From NCBI GenBank assembly GCA_028711705.1, contig JAQTRS010000001.1, forward strand, positions 265,657-323,247: a stretch of 57,591 nt of DNA, written 5' to 3'. Shown piece by piece: positions 8,830 through 18,144 of the stretch. Made by a program: the position numbers and the translations under genes. Each line of letters opens with the position of its first letter. Position 1 is the first letter of the stretch. Under the pieces are notes generated by a model. The model saw only the letters and a list, made by a program, of their open reading frames with translations, ran no database searches and was not told the DNA's origin. Source of the DNA: Candidatus Moraniibacteriota bacterium (lineage in GTDB: Bacteria > Patescibacteriota > Minisyncoccia > Moranbacterales > UBA1568).

Positions 8830-9699
8830 ATGAAAAGACTTGCAGCATATATATTGCTTATGCGACCAAAACAATGGATCAAGAATTTATTTGTATTCTT
8901 ACCTGTTTTTTTTAGTCTGCAAATCGGAAATATCACACTCCTCCGACATTCTCTTATCGCCTTTATCGCCTTCTCCCTTGTTGCAAGCAGTATCTATATT
9001 TTTAACGATATTCATGATATCGAGGAGGATCAAAAACACCCCGTCAAAAGAAATCGGCCCATATCATCCGGAAAAATCAATCTACGATCTGCCTATCTGT
9101 TCATGACTGCACTCTTGGCAACGGGAATTCTTGTTGGAACGACGCTTAACGCTGATGTCGTGAGGTTTCTCAGTTATTATCTTCTCTTGAATTTCCTGTA
9201 TACGCTATGGCTCAAAAAGATCGCCATCATAGACACGTTCATCATTTCCATAGGTTTTGTGCTACGTCTCTATATCGGATCCTTCGCCACAGGGATACAT
9301 CTTTCGGTATGGATAATACTGATGACATTTCTTCTCGCTCTTTTCCTCGCCCTTTCAAAAAGGAAGGATGATCTCAATATCTTCGAAGCAACCGGTAAAA
9401 AAACACGGAAAACCCAAGGGTATACGATCGAATTCCTCAATCTTTCAATGACTATTATGGCATCGATCATAATAGTGTCTTACATCATGTATAGCACTTC
9501 TCCCACTATTATGCAGAAAAACAACGGGGATATGCTGTATATAACCACCATTTTCGTGCTTCTCGGCATTATGCGTTATATGCAACTCAGCTTGGCAGAA
9601 AAAACGAGCACATCACCAACAGACATCTTATACACCGACAGAGTCATCCAACTTTCCATATTGGGATGGATCGGAACACTCTTTATCCTTCTTTATTAA
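8830..9699 (+). CDS. UbiA-family polyprenyl-phosphate phosphoribosyltransferase (DPPR synthase-like)
   Basis: A polytopic membrane prenyltransferase of 289 residues with about eight hydrophobic helices. It begins MRPKQWIKNLFVFLPVFFS, typical of the decaprenyl-phosphate phosphoribosyltransferase branch (mycobacterial UbiA/Rv3806c) rather than of quinone enzymes. The first Asp motif is NDIHDIEEDQKHPVKRNRPI; the second region includes LSKRKDDL. Enzymes of this branch join PRPP and a polyprenyl phosphate to make polyprenyl-phospho-5-phosphoribose. The neighbours fit this reading very well: a PRPP synthetase before it and a HAD phosphatase 8 nt after it. The specific substrate remains inference. 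Confidence 0.82.
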   Translation: MKRLAAYILLMRPKQWIKNLFVFLPVFFSLQIGNITLLRHSLIAFIAFSLVASSIYIFNDIHDIEEDQKHPVKRNRPISSGKINLRSAYLFMTALLATGILVGTTLNADVVRFLSYYLLLNFLYTLWLKKIAIIDTFIISIGFVLRLYIGSFATGIHLSVWIILMTFLLALFLALSKRKDDLNIFEATGKKTRKTQGYTIEFLNLSMTIMASIIIVSYIMYSTSPTIMQKNNGDMLYITTIFVLLGIMRYMQLSLAEKTSTSPTDILYTDRVIQLSILGWIGTLFILLY

Positions 9700-9707
9700 A
9701 GAACATC

Positions 9708-10169
9708 ATGTTCATCACCAATTCCAAAATTAAAGCCCTATCAAACAAGCTTATAATCCTCGACATCGATGGCACGATCGCGTACGATAACCAGCATGAT
9801 ATCGATACCGCGGTCATTGATATCATCAAGATACTGAAACGGAAAAACGATATATACCTTTGTTCAAATTCGAGAAATACGCAACGAAACGCTATCATCT
9901 CCGATGCGACACATATTCCGCTTATCATTTCCCCCTACAGAAAGCCAAGCAAGAAAATCATCCGATACATAAAGAAATCGACTCACACCGATATAGTGGT
10001 CATAGGAGACAAGTTTTTAACGGATGGGATATTCAGTATCAGAATCAAGGGAGATTTCATCAAGGTCAGAAGACTGCGCTCAGGAGAAGAAAGACCCTCA
10101 ACCAAGCTATTTAATCTGTTAGACGATATCGCATATTTCATATGGAAAAAAATGGGAAAAATATCTTAA
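9708..10169 (+). CDS. YqeG-like HAD phosphatase, candidate polyprenyl-phospho-ribose 5-phosphatase
   Basis: A 153-residue HAD hydrolase. Motif I is ILDIDGTIA, motif II LCSNS, the motif III lysine lies in YRKPSKK, and motif IV is IGDKFLTDG, the arrangement of the YqeG/Gep4 (HAD-IIIA) group. There is no cap domain. I chose the ATG 8 nt after the UbiA stop; an earlier in-frame start would lie inside UbiA. Its end overlaps the next gene by 28 nt. Given the UbiA neighbour, removal of the 5-phosphate from polyprenyl-phospho-5-phosphoribose is the likely job, a step done in mycobacteria by an unrelated phosphatase. Confidence 0.75.
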   Translation: MFITNSKIKALSNKLIILDIDGTIAYDNQHDIDTAVIDIIKILKRKNDIYLCSNSRNTQRNAIISDATHIPLIISPYRKPSKKIIRYIKKSTHTDIVVIGDKFLTDGIFSIRIKGDFIKVRRLRSGEERPSTKLFNLLDDIAYFIWKKMGKIS

Positions 10170-11272
10170 TAGGGCTGTACTACTATCATCCATACGTAAG
10201 CGGAGTTTCAATATATGCGAAACGGCTAGCGGAAGGCCTTGCCGCACATGGGCACAATGTTACCATCATTACCACAAAATTTGAGAAGGATCTTAAAACC
10301 GAAGAGAACATCAATAACGTCAGAGTCATACGCAAACCGATACTGTTTAAGCTCGGAAAAGGCGTTGTTTCCCCAAGATTCCTGTTCAGCATTATAGCTC
10401 TCTCTCGAAAATTCAACGTTATAAACCTGCATCTTCCACTCGCGGAATCGGGAATCGCAACACTGTTCATCCCGTCAAAAAAGATTGTCACGACATATCA
10501 GTGCGACATAAACCTCGGAGACGCCTTTTTTTCAAAAATCATCGAAAAGATATCGTTTGCACTCATGGGGATAACGTTACGAAGATCTCGATCGATAGTC
10601 ACGCTGAGCATGGATTACTTTCTCAACTCTAAGATGAAATCTTTCGCATACAAAACGAAGGAGGTGCCACCTCCGATAGAAACCAGTCTTTTTAACAGAT
10701 CACACGATACGGAAAGCTTCAAAAAAAATCTTGGTCTATCCACTGAGAACTTCCTGATCGGATTTGTCGGAAGGATAGTCTATGAAAAAGGGATACAATA
10801 CCTCCTGGAAACAATAGAGACTCTCTCAAAGAGTATTCCCTCCTTCAAAATAATCATTGCAGGAGATTACGAGAATGTAGCTGGCGGGAGCATCAAGAGC
10901 GAACTGGATGCTTATCAGAGCGTATTCCCAGGAAAAATCATATTCACAGGATTCCTCTCCGATGAGGACCTCGTAAGATTCTACTCGACTATCGATGTAT
11001 TGGTCCTACCAAGCATCGATCCGCTCGAAGCATTTGGCATGGTACAGATAGAGGCTATGTGTTGCGGCTGCCCAGTGATAGCGAGCGATATGCCTGGGGT
11101 AGATACCGCTGTACGAAAAACCCATTTTGGGCATCTCTCCAAACCGAAAGATTCTCTCGATATTGCTAAGAAGATTATTAACACCTACCATAATGGGGTA
11201 TCTGGTCGCCAATTTAAAAAAGAAGACTGGGATACTAAAAAGACCGTTCAACGTTATGAGGAGATATTTTAA
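10142..11272 (+). CDS. GT4-family glycosyltransferase
   Basis: A 376-residue GT-B enzyme. The N-terminal half has GLYYYHPYVSGVSIYAKRLAEGLAAHGHNVTIITT; the C-terminal half has IGFVGRIVYEKGIQYLLETI and the donor motif VLPSIDPLEAFGMVQIEAMCCG, with the two glutamates spaced as in EX7E, then PVIASDMPG. The start overlaps the end of the HAD gene by 28 nt, indicating translational coupling. Substrates are not readable; the context suggests addition of one sugar of the surface glycan in the cytoplasm. Confidence 0.88.
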   Translation: MEKNGKNILIGLYYYHPYVSGVSIYAKRLAEGLAAHGHNVTIITTKFEKDLKTEENINNVRVIRKPILFKLGKGVVSPRFLFSIIALSRKFNVINLHLPLAESGIATLFIPSKKIVTTYQCDINLGDAFFSKIIEKISFALMGITLRRSRSIVTLSMDYFLNSKMKSFAYKTKEVPPPIETSLFNRSHDTESFKKNLGLSTENFLIGFVGRIVYEKGIQYLLETIETLSKSIPSFKIIIAGDYENVAGGSIKSELDAYQSVFPGKIIFTGFLSDEDLVRFYSTIDVLVLPSIDPLEAFGMVQIEAMCCGCPVIASDMPGVDTAVRKTHFGHLSKPKDSLDIAKKIINTYHNGVSGRQFKKEDWDTKKTVQRYEEIF

Positions 11273-11293
11273 CGATAATCAATACACAATACT

Positions 11294-12265
11294 ATGAAAA
11301 AAACTGCGCTCATTACCGGTATTCTAGGACAAGACGGTCCGTATCTCGCCAAGCTTTTGCTAGAAAAAGACTACAAGGTATACGGATTGATACGACGCTA
11401 TTCCAATCCGAACTTCGAAAACCTGGAATTCCTCGGGATAAGCGACCGAATAGAATACGTATCGGGAGACATGACGGATGAAGCGTCCCTGATAAATATC
11501 ATCAAGCTCACTCAACCGACAGAAGTCTATAATCTCGCGGCTCAGTCATTCGTCGGATCATCTTGGGATCAATCAAAACTGACTACTGAAGTGAACTCAT
11601 TGGGCGTTTTGTACATCTTGAACGCGATCAAGTTATTCTCACCCCTAACGAAATTCTACCAGGCATCGACTAGTGAAATGTTCGGAAATAGCAGCAATGA
11701 AGGCATTCAGACGGAAGAGACTTCCTTCCACCCGAGAAGTCCCTACGCCATAGCAAAACTCTACGCGTATTGGATGACTATTAATTTCAAGGAAAGCTAC
11801 GGGCTGTTCTGCGCGAACGGCATCCTGTTCAATCACGAATCCCCTATCCGAGGCAAGGAATTCGTTACAAGAAAAATATCTGACGGCGTAGCGAAAATCA
11901 AACTCGGACTATCCGATAAAATCCGCTTAGGCAATATCGACAGCAAGAGGGATTGGGGTTTTGCAGGAAACTACGTAGAAGCCATGTGGCTTATGCTACA
12001 ACAGGAAAAGGCTGATAATTATATCGTTTCCACAGGAGAATCACATTCGATCAAAAACTTCTTGGAGATAGCCTTTGATCACGTAGGAATTTCAGATTGG
12101 GAAAAACACGTAACCATAGACCCTAATTTCAAACGACCTGCAGAACTACACGTTCTGCAAGGAAAATCAGATAAGGCGAAAAACGTGCTGAAATGGATAC
12201 CGAAAGTAAAGTTCGAAGAGCTTGTCAAAATGATGGTTGATGCGGATCTGCAACGACTGCGATAA
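11294..12265 (+). CDS. gmd: GDP-mannose 4,6-dehydratase
   Basis: Converts GDP-D-mannose to GDP-4-keto-6-deoxy-D-mannose, the precursor of fucose, rhamnose, perosamine and related sugars. This extended SDR enzyme shows the NADP-binding TGILGQDGPYLAKLLL, the family's YGLIRRYS, the catalytic region STSEMFG, and YAIAK (YxxxK). The 323 residues are a little shorter than the usual 340-370. No GDP-fucose synthase is in the window, so the 4-keto sugar could be reduced elsewhere or aminated by the DegT enzyme at 22.2-23.3 kb; the latter is only a possibility. Confidence 0.92.
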   Translation: MKKTALITGILGQDGPYLAKLLLEKDYKVYGLIRRYSNPNFENLEFLGISDRIEYVSGDMTDEASLINIIKLTQPTEVYNLAAQSFVGSSWDQSKLTTEVNSLGVLYILNAIKLFSPLTKFYQASTSEMFGNSSNEGIQTEETSFHPRSPYAIAKLYAYWMTINFKESYGLFCANGILFNHESPIRGKEFVTRKISDGVAKIKLGLSDKIRLGNIDSKRDWGFAGNYVEAMWLMLQQEKADNYIVSTGESHSIKNFLEIAFDHVGISDWEKHVTIDPNFKRPAELHVLQGKSDKAKNVLKWIPKVKFEELVKMMVDADLQRLR

Positions 12266-12309
12266 TATATCGATAATGCCCCGCCAATAAAAGCTAAAAA
12301 CCAATTACT

Positions 12310-13119
12310 ATGAAATATCTGTACGAATCGTTATACTTAGACTACGTCTTCCTGTTCAAAGTAAAATTGAACATTCTTTACAAAATAGGCTTTGTCTTTC
12401 TGAAATACCTTTTACTGGTTAAGAACGTCATCGTTTTCAATTATGGCAAGTCCTCCATCAAAGTTTTTGGAAAAAGATTCTACTATCCGAATATTTATGG
12501 CCTCGTTTCGATACAGAGGGTTTTTGCTGACAACTATTTCTTGAAGGAAAACCTGAGAAACTGCGAAACTGTCATCGATATCGGTGCGCATGTCGGAGAA
12601 TTCAATATTTTCGCAAAAAAATACCTCGGGGCAAAGACGGTCCACAGTTTCGAGCCTATGAAAAAAAGCTATTCCCTCTTGCAGAAGAACGTCAACCAGA
12701 ACAACGCATACAACTACGCCATCTACACTGATAAGTCTGCAAACCTGCACATCTCGAGTATAAGCACACAACTCAACTCGATCAAGAACCAGAATGGATC
12801 CGATTATACCGAATCTGAAACGGTAAATTGTGTTGTTCTTGACGAATTCTTGGCAGTGAATAAAGATACTGTCTATGATTTGCTCAAAATAGACGTCGAG
12901 GGCGCGGAATTTGAGGTTATCTCGACTGCTCAAAAAATTATCCAGCGATGCAGGTATCTGATAATAGAAATGAGTGTAGATAGGGCTGGATCCGAAAATT
13001 TTATGACCATTATCAGTCACATGCACGAAAACCATCCCTATTTGGAAATCGCTGCCCTGAACAACTATCACACGGGAGCTCGGTCGATCGATATATTATT
13101 TCATAACAATAGTATCTAA
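12310..13119 (+). CDS. FkbM-family SAM-dependent methyltransferase
   Basis: A 269-residue methyltransferase. The SAM-binding motif I is TVIDIGAHVGEF (residues about 93-104), followed by VHSFEPMKKSYSLLQKNV and, later, the family's LLKIDVEGAEFEVI. FkbM enzymes O-methylate sugars or polyketides; here a sugar hydroxyl is the natural guess. The first ~60 residues include a hydrophobic, aromatic-rich stretch that may bring it to the membrane. Its start has no Shine-Dalgarno and reads TTACTATG, a form repeated at several genes in this window. Confidence 0.85.
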   Translation: MKYLYESLYLDYVFLFKVKLNILYKIGFVFLKYLLLVKNVIVFNYGKSSIKVFGKRFYYPNIYGLVSIQRVFADNYFLKENLRNCETVIDIGAHVGEFNIFAKKYLGAKTVHSFEPMKKSYSLLQKNVNQNNAYNYAIYTDKSANLHISSISTQLNSIKNQNGSDYTESETVNCVVLDEFLAVNKDTVYDLLKIDVEGAEFEVISTAQKIIQRCRYLIIEMSVDRAGSENFMTIISHMHENHPYLEIAALNNYHTGARSIDILFHNNSI

Positions 13120-13123
13120 TACG

Positions 13124-13480
13124 ATGTTCACCACCATATCACTCTTTGCAATCGGAATCTTCCTTGGCTCGTGCGGCGCCCTGTTTTTTAAGGTCGGTAT
13201 CAAGGATATAACAACATTTTCTCCGACACTTTCCTGGTTTTATGCATTACTAACGAACCCCTATATATTTTTAGGGTTTCTCAGCTATGTGCTACCGATG
13301 TTTATTTGGATGTATATGCTAAGCAAATTTCCCGTGAGCTACGTTCAACCGATTTTAGCATTGACCTATGCGATTACGCCGATACTCGCATTGCTTTTCC
13401 TGAAAGAGCCGGTCCCATCGTTACGATGGATAGGGATACTCGTGATAATCACAGGGGTATTCCTTATCTCAAAAAGCTAG
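13124..13480 (+). CDS. SMR/EamA-like four-helix transporter
   Basis: A 118-residue membrane protein with four predicted helices and the small-multidrug-resistance/EamA ending LFLKEPVPSLRWIGILVIITGVFLIS. Proteins of this size in glycan loci (ArnE/ArnF are the known examples) flip polyprenyl-phosphate sugars across the membrane. It follows FkbM by 4 nt and ends 2 nt before the convergent GT-C gene. A flippase for the polyprenyl-phospho-ribose proposed for this locus would fit, but a drug or metabolite exporter cannot be excluded. Confidence 0.7.
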   Translation: MFTTISLFAIGIFLGSCGALFFKVGIKDITTFSPTLSWFYALLTNPYIFLGFLSYVLPMFIWMYMLSKFPVSYVQPILALTYAITPILALLFLKEPVPSLRWIGILVIITGVFLISKS

Positions 13481-13482
13481 CA

Positions 13483-15474
13483 TCAATCGACCCTTTCCAG
13501 CACTTCCATCGGAAAATTTCCTTCAGTTTCCTTGAACGCAACAATATACTTCGTATCCAATGAGGAGATTAAAGAGGGGTATATCGAATTCGCATACACA
13601 ACAATGTGCCGCGGTTTCATTTTTTCGACAATATTTTTCCATTTTTTGATTTGCTTTTCAGTCGGAACCGTCATCAAAGAAGGACCTTTTGGCCAACGAT
13701 CCATCTCAGTTCCCGGAAGAAATACTACGCGATTGCTATAGGTTCTATTCCACAATAAAGCATGAAACCCATTGACATTCCATCCAAGCATATCGCCAGA
13801 AAGGCTATTATCTCTTATATACTTGATCACTTGCGCGGTCGGATAATTATCATACCCTCCCAAAGACACCTTTTCCGCAACAATCGAGCTCCTATTACGG
13901 AAATCAAAACCATCCGTGCCACTCAATGATTTTATCCATGCTATACTTTTCGTCATATTATCGAAAGGAATAGAAATTGTGAGAACGCAAAGACCTAGCA
14001 ACGCATACATCAACGTATTCAATATCCTTTTCTCGAAGTACATGAAAATATTGATCGCTCCGACTATACCAATAGCTGTCATCACCAAGTTATAACGCGG
14101 TGTAAACAACCCCGGGATGATAAAGGATAATGAAACGATTGCGGAAAGCGCTATATGATAGGCGTTTCGCTCGGCAAGCGTCTTCATCAAAAAAATTATG
14201 AATGGGAAAACTATGGCCAAAATAAATACCGCACCCGTACTTCCGAAAGAATCCACATTCAATCCATTGAACACATCGGCCCATGAAGAATAGAATCTCT
14301 GGATGGAGCTCATGCTCTTGACATCCCCCATGAGCGTATTGACGCCCAATCCGAAATCGGTCGGGTTCATAATCCCTTTAAAAACACTCGTACCTAAGAC
14401 GCTCAGACCTATCGGATATATCGGATTATCATAGGTAATCCAGTTTTCGATATAATGCGAGCTGGACAAAACAAGCGCGGCCAGTGATAAGAAAAAGAAC
14501 TTCGACTTGAAAAACAGGGTGCTGTCGGAAAATATGTAACGGCCACCCTCTTTCGAAAACATCTTCGCGAAAAGCATGATTCCGATGAATAGCGTGGCTA
14601 TTATCGGCACCTTTATCAACGCGGCCAAAGAAAGGGCTAGCGCCGCGAAGAAAATGTCATACTTAAGAAATTTCTTTGGCGATGGCGCTAAAAATGCGAT
14701 TCCGGCGAGTATGCTCGCCCCATAATCCATATCGATATAGCCCGAAATCGTCAGGATATAGAAAATAGGCATGGTCAAAAAAATAATGGCAGCCATAAGT
14801 GACTCACGAATTCCATTTCCGAGTTTCTTCGATAAGACGTAGATCGCGAGCAATAGGTTGAAACCGAAAAATAGTTGGACAGCATTGAATAATAGGTCCG
14901 ACTTCGTCAGCTGCAAGGTCCAATACCACATGACCTCAGCACCGCGCGGATATAGATAGGTCCAGGGAAGATCGCTATCTATATTGGCAATCCTGCCATC
15001 CTGATAAGGCTGAATCGCGAGAGGAATGTGGTATGAAAGAGTATCCGGGGCACTCGGAACAAAGAAAACTCCCGCCAAAAAGTAGACGGGGAAAATAATG
15101 ACAGCCAGTCCAATCAGAAGCCTTTGAAGCAGATCCCCGTTCCCGAAAAAATCAAAAATAACTCTCTTGCTATGCCGCATCAAGTCTTTCCATGCGTCGA
15201 TTTTCCACAAGTACAAAGTACTTGAAACGAAAGCGAAGACCACCGCGGTATGAAACAGCCAAAGAAACCTGAGCGGCCTTTCGATCGGAATAAACGACAA
15301 CAGATAGACTTCAGCGATGACAATCAGAGCGACAGATATACATGATTCCAAAATATTCAAGGAAAGGAAATCATTCCTTATCTTGCCTAAGATTATCAAT
15401 ATGCTTCCGATCAGCAGCGCAAGAGATAGGCATACTGCCGTTACCAATGATACGTTCAACGCTGTAATTAACAT
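13483..15474 (-). CDS. GT-C type membrane glycosyltransferase (putative)
   Basis: A 663-residue protein with a dozen or more hydrophobic helices. The first large extracytoplasmic loop contains PDTLSYHIPLA, the DxxxYH pattern typical of GT-C enzymes that take sugars from polyprenyl phosphates outside the membrane. The last ~130 residues form a soluble domain with a DGFDFRNRSS...YDNYPTAQVIKYIRDN region. The exact family is not clear to me. It converges with the SMR-like gene, leaving only 2 nt, so the two halves of the locus meet here without room for a terminator. It could use the lipid-linked ribose proposed to be made by the neighbouring genes. Confidence 0.65.
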   Translation of the reverse strand: MLITALNVSLVTAVCLSLALLIGSILIILGKIRNDFLSLNILESCISVALIVIAEVYLLSFIPIERPLRFLWLFHTAVVFAFVSSTLYLWKIDAWKDLMRHSKRVIFDFFGNGDLLQRLLIGLAVIIFPVYFLAGVFFVPSAPDTLSYHIPLAIQPYQDGRIANIDSDLPWTYLYPRGAEVMWYWTLQLTKSDLLFNAVQLFFGFNLLLAIYVLSKKLGNGIRESLMAAIIFLTMPIFYILTISGYIDMDYGASILAGIAFLAPSPKKFLKYDIFFAALALSLAALIKVPIIATLFIGIMLFAKMFSKEGGRYIFSDSTLFFKSKFFFLSLAALVLSSSHYIENWITYDNPIYPIGLSVLGTSVFKGIMNPTDFGLGVNTLMGDVKSMSSIQRFYSSWADVFNGLNVDSFGSTGAVFILAIVFPFIIFLMKTLAERNAYHIALSAIVSLSFIIPGLFTPRYNLVMTAIGIVGAINIFMYFEKRILNTLMYALLGLCVLTISIPFDNMTKSIAWIKSLSGTDGFDFRNRSSIVAEKVSLGGYDNYPTAQVIKYIRDNSLSGDMLGWNVNGFHALLWNRTYSNRVVFLPGTEMDRWPKGPSLMTVPTEKQIKKWKNIVEKMKPRHIVVYANSIYPSLISSLDTKYIVAFKETEGNFPMEVLERVD

Positions 15475-15498
15475 TTTCTTATTATTAACGCATTATAC

Positions 15499-16713
15499 CT
15501 ACAAAATTGGCTCCAAAAACTTTTCCATCAGGTGGCTTGAACGCTCCCAGCTCCAATCCTTTATCGTTTCATACCCTCCCGCGATAAGCTTTTCCCTCAA
15601 TTCCGCATCCCGTATCAGCTTCTCCACCGACTTCTTCGCCGCGTCCACATCGCCCATGTCAACGACAAGGGCGTTTTTTCCATCGACGACGTATTCATCA
15701 TACCCCGAGACCTTTCCGACAACTACCGCGCAACCGCACGCCATAGCTTCCATAGGCGGTCCGAAAAACCCTTCGATTCTGCTCATTTTCAAAAAAATAT
15801 CGCACGAGGAATAGAGTTCATGCATTTTCTCGAAAGGAACATTTTCAAAAAACCTATCATATCTCCAGTGGCTCCGCGGCTTCCCGTTATTGCTTACGAT
15901 CCATATCTCGCAGTCGAGGTCTTTAATGGCATCATAAGCGTCATCCATGCCCTTGTACGAAATATTGATCGAGCCTTCAATGAGCACTCTAGGCTTCCCT
16001 GTTTTTTGAACGATAGGACCAACCTTCTTGAAAATATCCAGATCGATGCCATTGGGGACATACGTGGCATCATGACCATATGCATCCTTGAGCCAATACT
16101 GCATCCATCTGGCCGCAGTAAAATATTCGAAATCAATGGCATACCCGACATTTATCTTTTCGGTCAAGACCATATCTTCAGAAAAAAATCGGCTTTCATC
16201 GGACTGCACATAGTAACATTTTCTCCTCGCTGATGACATATCGACAGTAAAGACCGTACTCCAGTTCGTCGCGATAAGGATATCGACAGACCCGCTCCGC
16301 ATCACACCCTCCGCGATGCGGTACGGTACAATTTTCACTTTCTGGTTCGGGAACCAATCGATGCTATCGCTATTACTCAACGAAAAAACCTCGACATCAT
16401 ATCCCTTTCGCAGCAACCTATTCGCATGCTGAAGAACCATGCCGACTCCTCCGGAAATATGGGTTCCAGGTATGAGGAACGCTATCTTCTGTTTTTTAAT
16501 ATCGGATGCATCCTTTTCTGGAACCGTCCTGCTAGCGGCATTCGATTGCCTGTTATGGTACTTTTTCCAACGATCGAATTCGTAATCGAAAGAAAACGAT
16601 TTGATGAACAGCTTATTCTGAAGATAAAAACGTATTCCGGATATGACATGCCTTATCCCATATATCCTCAATTCGCGATAAGCTTTCTTGATCAATACGA
16701 TAATTTTTTTCAT
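15499..16713 (-). CDS. GT4-family glycosyltransferase
   Basis: A 404-residue GT-B enzyme. Residues about 70-100 carry KIAFLIPGTHISGGVGMVLQHANRLLRKGYDV, the glycine-rich N-terminal motif; the C-terminal half has YVPNGIDLDIFKK, PRVLIEGSINISYKGMDDAYDAI, and the donor motif SRIEGFFGPPMEAMACGCAVVVG. The first 60 residues are a basic helical extension without similarity I recognise. It begins 3 nt after the dehydratase gene. A possible promoter -10 (TATAAT, 15492-15497) lies at its end and would serve the GT-C gene downstream. Confidence 0.88.
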   Translation of the reverse strand: MKKIIVLIKKAYRELRIYGIRHVISGIRFYLQNKLFIKSFSFDYEFDRWKKYHNRQSNAASRTVPEKDASDIKKQKIAFLIPGTHISGGVGMVLQHANRLLRKGYDVEVFSLSNSDSIDWFPNQKVKIVPYRIAEGVMRSGSVDILIATNWSTVFTVDMSSARRKCYYVQSDESRFFSEDMVLTEKINVGYAIDFEYFTAARWMQYWLKDAYGHDATYVPNGIDLDIFKKVGPIVQKTGKPRVLIEGSINISYKGMDDAYDAIKDLDCEIWIVSNNGKPRSHWRYDRFFENVPFEKMHELYSSCDIFLKMSRIEGFFGPPMEAMACGCAVVVGKVSGYDEYVVDGKNALVVDMGDVDAAKKSVEKLIRDAELREKLIAGGYETIKDWSWERSSHLMEKFLEPIL

Positions 16714-16716
16714 TTC

Positions 16717-18132
16717 CTAGGCTTTTACTGATGGAAATATGCCTTTTAGATAGAGCTTGATCTCGTCTTTCTCATTCTTTTCGGCTAGACCTCGCAATTC
16801 TCCGATCAACTCAGCGATGTTCACGGGGCACTCCTCATAGTTTTTCAGGCGGAAAACATTCTCCATCTCCGTTTCGATCAGATTCTCCTTCTCTTTATCC
16901 GTAAAAAGCTCCTCGATTATCTTCTCCCCTTTCTTGAGACCGATGATCCTGATTTCGATATCCTCATGGGGAATAAGGTTCTTACTACGGATCAGGCATT
17001 CGGCCGTTTCATAGATATTTACCAGCTCACCCATATCGAGAATATATATCTCTCCGTGATTATCCTTGGAAGCGCCTTCGACAACAAGCTGCGCCGCTTC
17101 ACGAATCGACATGAAAAATCTCCTGACATCCTTATGTGTCACGGTGACATACTTATTTTTGATAATCTGCCGTTCGAACAGAGGGAGAACTGATCCGTTG
17201 GAGTTGATCACATTGCCGAAGCGAACGATGGTAAATTTCGTCTCTGTCGGAGGAAGACACTTGATATAGTATTCCGCAATCTTCTTGGTCGAACCCATGA
17301 TGCTCGTAGGATTGACCACCTTATCGGTAGAGATGAATATGAAATTTTTCACCTTATTCTTAATAGCGACATCGACGATATTTTTCGTTCCGACAACATT
17401 ATTCAATATAGCCTCATCCGCGTTGTCCTCCATGAGATATACATGTTTATACGCCGCCGCATGGAACATGAGGTCCGGTTTTTCCTCCTTCACGATGCTA
17501 TCGATCTTCGAAACGTTGAGAATGCTCCCCACAATAAGGTGATACCTATCCCTGTCGATTCCGTTTTCCTTCAAATCTTGATCGATGTTGAATATCAGGT
17601 ATTCGGAGTTATCATATACGATGACCTTCTTTACTTCCAAATCAAGAAGCTGCCGAACGATTTCCGACCCGATAGAACCGGCTCCGCCGGTAATAAGGAC
17701 CGTCTTGTTCCGATAAAAGGACTTGAGGTTCTCGACATCCCTTTTCAGAAACGGTCGTCCGAGAAAGTCCTCGAAATCGAGATCCTTGATTTCGGAATAC
17801 AAAACGCGATTCTCACCGATGACTTTCGGACTGCGCGGAACGATCTTGATCGGCGTATTATTCTTGAAATTCGCCTGCAATATCCTTCGAATCAACGCGC
17901 CATCCGCAGAAGGAATCGCGATGATAATCTCATCCACCCTATAAATCTTATTGATTTTGGACAAACCATCGATCTTGCCGATAATATTGAATTTCTGCTT
18001 CGTATCGACATTTTCAGTATCATCAACAAAACCGATCATCTTGACATCCTGATAGTTCTCTTCAATATCCTTTTTTAACAGATCGCCGGCGATTCCTGCG
18101 CCTATGATCAGTACGTTCTTGAATTCATTCAT
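16717..18132 (-). CDS. CapD/PglF-type nucleotide-sugar 4,6-dehydratase lacking the membrane domain
   Basis: A 471-residue SDR protein. Residues 1-110 form a Rossmann-like CoA-binding-type domain (VLIIGAGIAGDLLKK); the catalytic domain has GGAGSIG at 149-155, AAYKHVYLMEDN, STDKVVNPTSIMGSTKK at 268-284 with the Met-x3-Lys pair that replaces Tyr-x3-Lys in this family, and a long C-terminal extension. PglF/WbpM-type relatives usually start with four membrane helices; none is present here. The reaction is likely UDP-GlcNAc to a 4-keto-6-deoxy sugar (or the C5 epimer). The DegT aminotransferase in the same operon would give a 4-amino sugar. Confidence 0.85.
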   Translation of the reverse strand: MNEFKNVLIIGAGIAGDLLKKDIEENYQDVKMIGFVDDTENVDTKQKFNIIGKIDGLSKINKIYRVDEIIIAIPSADGALIRRILQANFKNNTPIKIVPRSPKVIGENRVLYSEIKDLDFEDFLGRPFLKRDVENLKSFYRNKTVLITGGAGSIGSEIVRQLLDLEVKKVIVYDNSEYLIFNIDQDLKENGIDRDRYHLIVGSILNVSKIDSIVKEEKPDLMFHAAAYKHVYLMEDNADEAILNNVVGTKNIVDVAIKNKVKNFIFISTDKVVNPTSIMGSTKKIAEYYIKCLPPTETKFTIVRFGNVINSNGSVLPLFERQIIKNKYVTVTHKDVRRFFMSIREAAQLVVEGASKDNHGEIYILDMGELVNIYETAECLIRSKNLIPHEDIEIRIIGLKKGEKIIEELFTDKEKENLIETEMENVFRLKNYEECPVNIAELIGELRGLAEKNEKDEIKLYLKGIFPSVKA

Positions 18133-18144
18133 AGTATTGTCCGT

